64,000 nucleotides of DNA from NCBI GenBank assembly GCA_944383465.1, contig CALWPQ010000008.1:1-64000 (forward strand). Direction: 5' to 3'. The notes beneath the pieces were generated by a model. The model was given only the letters and a program-made list of their open reading frames with translations, was not told the DNA's origin and made no database searches. A program made the translations under genes and the position numbers. Source of the stretch: an uncultured Clostridia bacterium. GTDB taxonomy: Bacteria; Bacillota; Clostridia; Peptostreptococcales; Anaerovoracaceae. Shown one piece after another: positions 61,714 through 64,000 of the stretch. Each line of letters starts with the position of its first letter. Position 1 is the first letter of the stretch.

Positions 61714-62241
61714 ATGATAGAAATTAGATTTGCAGGTTTCGGTGGTCAGGGTGTTCTGACTACAGGTATGGTTTGCGCAACTGCAGGTATGGATCTCGGT
61801 AAGAATGTTACTTGGTATCCTTCATACGGTTCGCAGATGAGAGGCGGTACAGCTAACTGTTCCGTTAAGTTTGACGACAAGGCTATCGCTAGCCCGTTCT
61901 TAAAGAATGTTGATATTCTCTGCGCTATGAATACTCCTTCCGTTGACTCGTTCCAGGGCGAGCTCAAGCCGGGAGCAGTAATGTTCGTAGACTCAGGTGT
62001 AGTTCCTGAAGATTATCCGGTTCGTGACGACATCAAGGTTGTAAGAGTACCGGTTAATGAAATTGCACACAAGGCAGGAAATCCAAGAGGAGCTAACCTT
62101 GTAATGCTCGGAGCTATGGCTGCACATACTGACATTTTCACAGTAGACGAAATCGTTAAGGCTGTTGAAAAGTTCTTTAAGAAGAAGGGTATCGACAATC
62201 CAAAGAATCTGGAATGCCTCAAGCTCGGAGCTGAGTGCTAA
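61714..62241 (+). CDS. 2-oxoacid:ferredoxin oxidoreductase gamma subunit
   Basis: The 175-residue subunit has the POR/KOR gamma opening I-R-F-A-G-F-G-G-Q-G-V-L-T-T-G and Y-P-S-Y-G-S-Q-M-R-G-G-T-A-N-C-S-V. It helps bind CoA. It is 16 bases after the beta gene (SD GAGGAGG) and is followed by a strong terminator, which closes the operon. Confidence 0.93.
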   Translation: MIEIRFAGFGGQGVLTTGMVCATAGMDLGKNVTWYPSYGSQMRGGTANCSVKFDDKAIASPFLKNVDILCAMNTPSVDSFQGELKPGAVMFVDSGVVPEDYPVRDDIKVVRVPVNEIAHKAGNPRGANLVMLGAMAAHTDIFTVDEIVKAVEKFFKKKGIDNPKNLECLKLGAEC

Positions 62242-62268
62242 TCGATATAGCTTATAAAACATAAAATT

Positions 62269-62298
62269 AATGAGGAATTCTTCGGAATTCCTCATTTT
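62269..62298 (+). terminator. Terminator of the oxidoreductase operon
   Basis: AATGAGGAATTC-TTCG-GAATTCCTCATT (62269-62296) is a 12-bp stem with a stable UUCG loop, followed by TT. Confidence 0.93.
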
Positions 62299-62333
62299 GA
62301 TGTGTTTGCTGATTAGCAAAAAACCTCTTTTTA

Positions 62334-62362
62334 TTGACAAATGAATTGAAAATTTTTATAAT
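62334..62362 (+). promoter_or_regulatory. Perfect-consensus promoter
   Basis: TTGACA (62334-62339), a 17-base spacer and TATAAT (62357-62362) match the sigma-A consensus exactly. It drives the zinc-ribbon gene through a leader of about 130 bases. Confidence 0.85.
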
Positions 62363-62395
62363 AAATAAAGCTATAGTTAATATAGAGATACTTTG

Positions 62396-62429
62396 TTTTC
62401 GCAGCATTATGTACTTTACGCTGCGAAAA
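62396..62429 (+). promoter_or_regulatory. Leader hairpin of the zinc-ribbon gene
   Basis: TTTTCGCAGC / GCTGCGAAAA (62396-62405, 62420-62429) is a 10-bp perfect stem in the long untranslated leader, about 75 bases before the start. It lacks a strong U tract, so a terminator role is doubtful. Confidence 0.5.
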
Positions 62430-62501
62430 TTTACGAATAAGTAATCGCTATTGACTTAGAAATAGAAAAAGGGAAAAGTCTGTATTTAGGAGGAAAGAAA
62501 A

Positions 62502-62804
62502 ATGGCATTTTGCAAAAATTGTGGAAAAGAAATTGATGACAATGCGGTAGTTTGTCCGCACTGCGGAGTTATCCAGAAAGAGGAATTGGTGCAGAATACT
62601 GTAGACAATGGCGGCTTTTTATGGGGACTTCTCGGATGCTGTATCCCTATCGTAGGTCTTATACTGTTTCTTGTTTGGAGAGATACTAAACCTAAGACAT
62701 CAAGGGCAGCTGGAATTGGAGCTCTTGTAGGAGTTATTTGCGTGGCTGTCTATTATATAGTGATTATTGTAATAGGTGTAGGCCTTGGTGTGGCCGGGAT
62801 ATAG
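62502..62804 (+). CDS. Zinc-ribbon small membrane protein
   Basis: The 100-residue protein has an N-terminal zinc ribbon (C-K-N-C-G-K-E-I...C-P-H-C-G, about 4-22) and two hydrophobic helices (about 41-58 and 70-97). Such proteins are common in Firmicutes and have no assigned function. The SD is a full AGGAGGAAAG. The codons are typical of the genome. The next gene follows in the same frame after 6 bases, and both are small membrane proteins, suggesting one transcript. Confidence 0.85.
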   Translation: MAFCKNCGKEIDDNAVVCPHCGVIQKEELVQNTVDNGGFLWGLLGCCIPIVGLILFLVWRDTKPKTSRAAGIGALVGVICVAVYYIVIIVIGVGLGVAGI

Positions 62805-62810
62805 CAGAAA

Positions 62811-63173
62811 TTGGCTTTAATATATAAATGGCTGCCGATAATTTTTGGTTGTCATACAAGAGATGACAGATCTTTTCATATAAGAGGTAAGAAGATGCCG
62901 CTGTGTGCGAGATGCACCGGCGAGCTTTGCGGTATTGTCATTGCCGCTTTTACTTATGTGATATGGCATCCGCAGATTGGGATGCTCATAGTGCTTATGC
63001 TGCCTCTTGTAATAGACGGCTTTGTTCAGCTTAAAACCGGTTATGAGAGCAATAACATAAGGAGACTTTGGACAGGAATTTTGTTTGGATATGGGCTCTT
63101 TACTCTTTTCATAATATCTTCAGCGTTTGCACTGAGATACGGCATAGAAGCAGGCAGGGAGCTTGTAAAGTAA
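62811..63173 (+). CDS. DUF2085-family membrane protein
   Basis: The 120-residue protein has the DUF2085 cysteine motif G-C-H-T-R-D-D-R-S-F and P-L-C-A-R-C-T-G, followed by three hydrophobic segments. The conserved Cys residues suggest metal or redox binding, but function is unknown. The TTG start at 62811 is the first possible start after the preceding in-frame stop; the SD is weak, so translation may depend on the upstream gene. Confidence 0.78.
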   Translation: MALIYKWLPIIFGCHTRDDRSFHIRGKKMPLCARCTGELCGIVIAAFTYVIWHPQIGMLIVLMLPLVIDGFVQLKTGYESNNIRRLWTGILFGYGLFTLFIISSAFALRYGIEAGRELVK

Positions 63174-63260
63174 AATTGAAAATCGCAGAAAATTTTAATT
63201 GAAGCACTCTATCGTATTTACAGTTAGCGTATAACTATATACAATAGGGTGTTTTTATTC

Positions 63261-63287
63261 AAAAAAGGGATTAAAATTCTCTTTTTT
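63261..63287 (+). terminator. Weak terminator after the small membrane-protein genes
   Basis: AAAAAAGGGA...TCTCTTTTTT (one mismatch) forms an A/U-rich hairpin ending in a T run about 90 bases after the DUF2085 stop. Confidence 0.5.
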
Positions 63288-63365
63288 ACTTTTAACTAAA
63301 AGATTTATATGATAAAATATAAATAGAATTAAATTTTAAAGGCTTTTATATAAACAGGAATTGAT

Positions 63366-64000
63366 ATGTATACTTTAAATCAACTGGAAATTTTCAAGCT
63401 TGTTGCTGAGCTCGGAAGTTTTAATATGGCGGCAGAAAAGGCTTATATGACACCAAGTGCTGTTATGAAAAATATAAATGCACTTGAAAAAGAAGTTGGA
63501 ATCCGCTTGTTTTCGCGTACCCATAGAGGGCAGCAGCTTACATATGCGGGAATGCATTTTTATGAAGATGCGAAAAAAACACTCGAAATGTGCGAAAGTT
63601 CTGTAAATAAAGCTAAAGAGATGGCACAGCAGAATGAGCGCATTATCAAGATAGGCACTTCTGTTATGTCGCTTCCGCAAAGTTTTGGTTGGCTTTGGCA
63701 GGCGATAAAAGAGAAGCATCCGGATATACAGTTTGAGATTGTGCCTTATGATAATATGCCAAACAGCGACGGATCGCTTGTGCCGGAGTTTAATGATAAA
63801 ATTGATTTTATTGTTTCGACATTTGAGGATAGCACCCTGAAAATACGGGGGGTGAACGGCATTGAGATAATGAAGGTACCGCTTTGTGCTGTGCTGTCCT
63901 TAAATCACAGGCTTGCGGAAAAAGAAATGATAGATCCTGAGGATTTTGCAGGAGAGACACTTATGGTAATAAAAAAAGGAGACAGCAGCAGCATAGATGA
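63366..64000 (+). CDS. LysR-family transcriptional regulator, N-terminal part (3' end outside window)
   Basis: The ATG at 63366 (CAGGAA SD) opens a frame with no stop to the window end, 211 residues. Residues 1-60 form the LysR winged-helix domain: L-N-Q-L-E-I-F-K-L-V-A-E-L-G-S-F-N-M-A-A-E-K, then T-P-S-A-V-M-K-N-I-N-A-L-E-K-E-V-G-I-R-L-F-S-R-T. The co-inducer domain starts at about 90. LysR proteins often control the adjacent divergent gene, but the neighbour here runs in the same direction. The target is unknown. Confidence 0.93.
   Translation, partial: MYTLNQLEIFKLVAELGSFNMAAEKAYMTPSAVMKNINALEKEVGIRLFSRTHRGQQLTYAGMHFYEDAKKTLEMCESSVNKAKEMAQQNERIIKIGTSVMSLPQSFGWLWQAIKEKHPDIQFEIVPYDNMPNSDGSLVPEFNDKIDFIVSTFEDSTLKIRGVNGIEIMKVPLCAVLSLNHRLAEKEMIDPEDFAGETLMVIKKGDSSSID

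Overview
The window looks like chromosomal DNA of an anaerobic, Gram-positive-type member of the Clostridia. Signs of this are the moderate-to-low GC, purine-rich Shine-Dalgarno (SD) sites, the secA-prfB gene order with the programmed RF2 frameshift, three or four SLH-domain (S-layer anchored) proteins, and a ferredoxin-linked 2-oxoacid oxidoreductase operon. A family such as the Anaerovoracaceae is a guess; genus cannot be fixed from this sequence. No rRNA, CRISPR array, transposase, integrase or phage gene is visible.

Region by region. 1-3.7 kb: two related SLH/S-layer type proteins point at each other across one bidirectional terminator. 3.7-20.5 kb: a metallo-hydrolase, then a large surface-glycan locus on the + strand. 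It holds murJ, a LegC/PglE-type aminotransferase, a galE-like epimerase, a GT2 and a GT32 glycosyltransferase (both frame-disrupted and both carrying long G tracts), a GT4 glycosyltransferase, a PglC-type phosphoglycosyl transferase and a PglD/NeuD acetyltransferase. An O-antigen ligase/polymerase-like protein lies on the opposite strand. Next come an amino-acid permease broken by one TAG codon, a secreted stalk-domain protein overlapping a trypsin-like protein without the catalytic His, and a PglF/CapD-type 4,6-dehydratase. Together PglF, PglE, PglD and PglC types would suffice to make and load a bacillosamine-like (diacetamido) sugar on a lipid carrier.

20.5-34 kb: PhzF-like protein, DHFR-like reductase, MocR-type regulator, an SLH-anchored M14 carboxypeptidase, phosphohexomutase, a CmpB-like membrane protein, an SLH-anchored 5'-nucleotidase, msrA and a histidine phosphatase. 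34-39 kb: EamA exporter, larE, and an MBOAT plus DHHW (AlgI/AlgJ-like) O-acetylation pair. 39-53 kb: housekeeping genes, namely aspartate kinase, a CNNM/CBS protein, secA-prfB, tex, a HAD phosphatase and addB with a degraded Walker A motif. 53-59 kb: a 34-residue membrane peptide, gltX, a second CmpB-like protein, and an amidohydrolase/cytosine-deaminase pair. 59-64 kb: tRNA-Glu(CTC), the four-gene ferredoxin oxidoreductase operon, two small membrane proteins and the start of a LysR regulator.

The strongest leads are the two adjacent poly-G-tract glycosyltransferases (candidate phase-variable surface glycan), the convergent S-layer paralogs with a structured leader, the catalytically incomplete protease-like protein co-transcribed with a glycan dehydratase, the single-stop permease, and a hairpin-dense patch running from the 3' end of larE into the next 325 bases. 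All calls come from reading the sequence; no database search was run.
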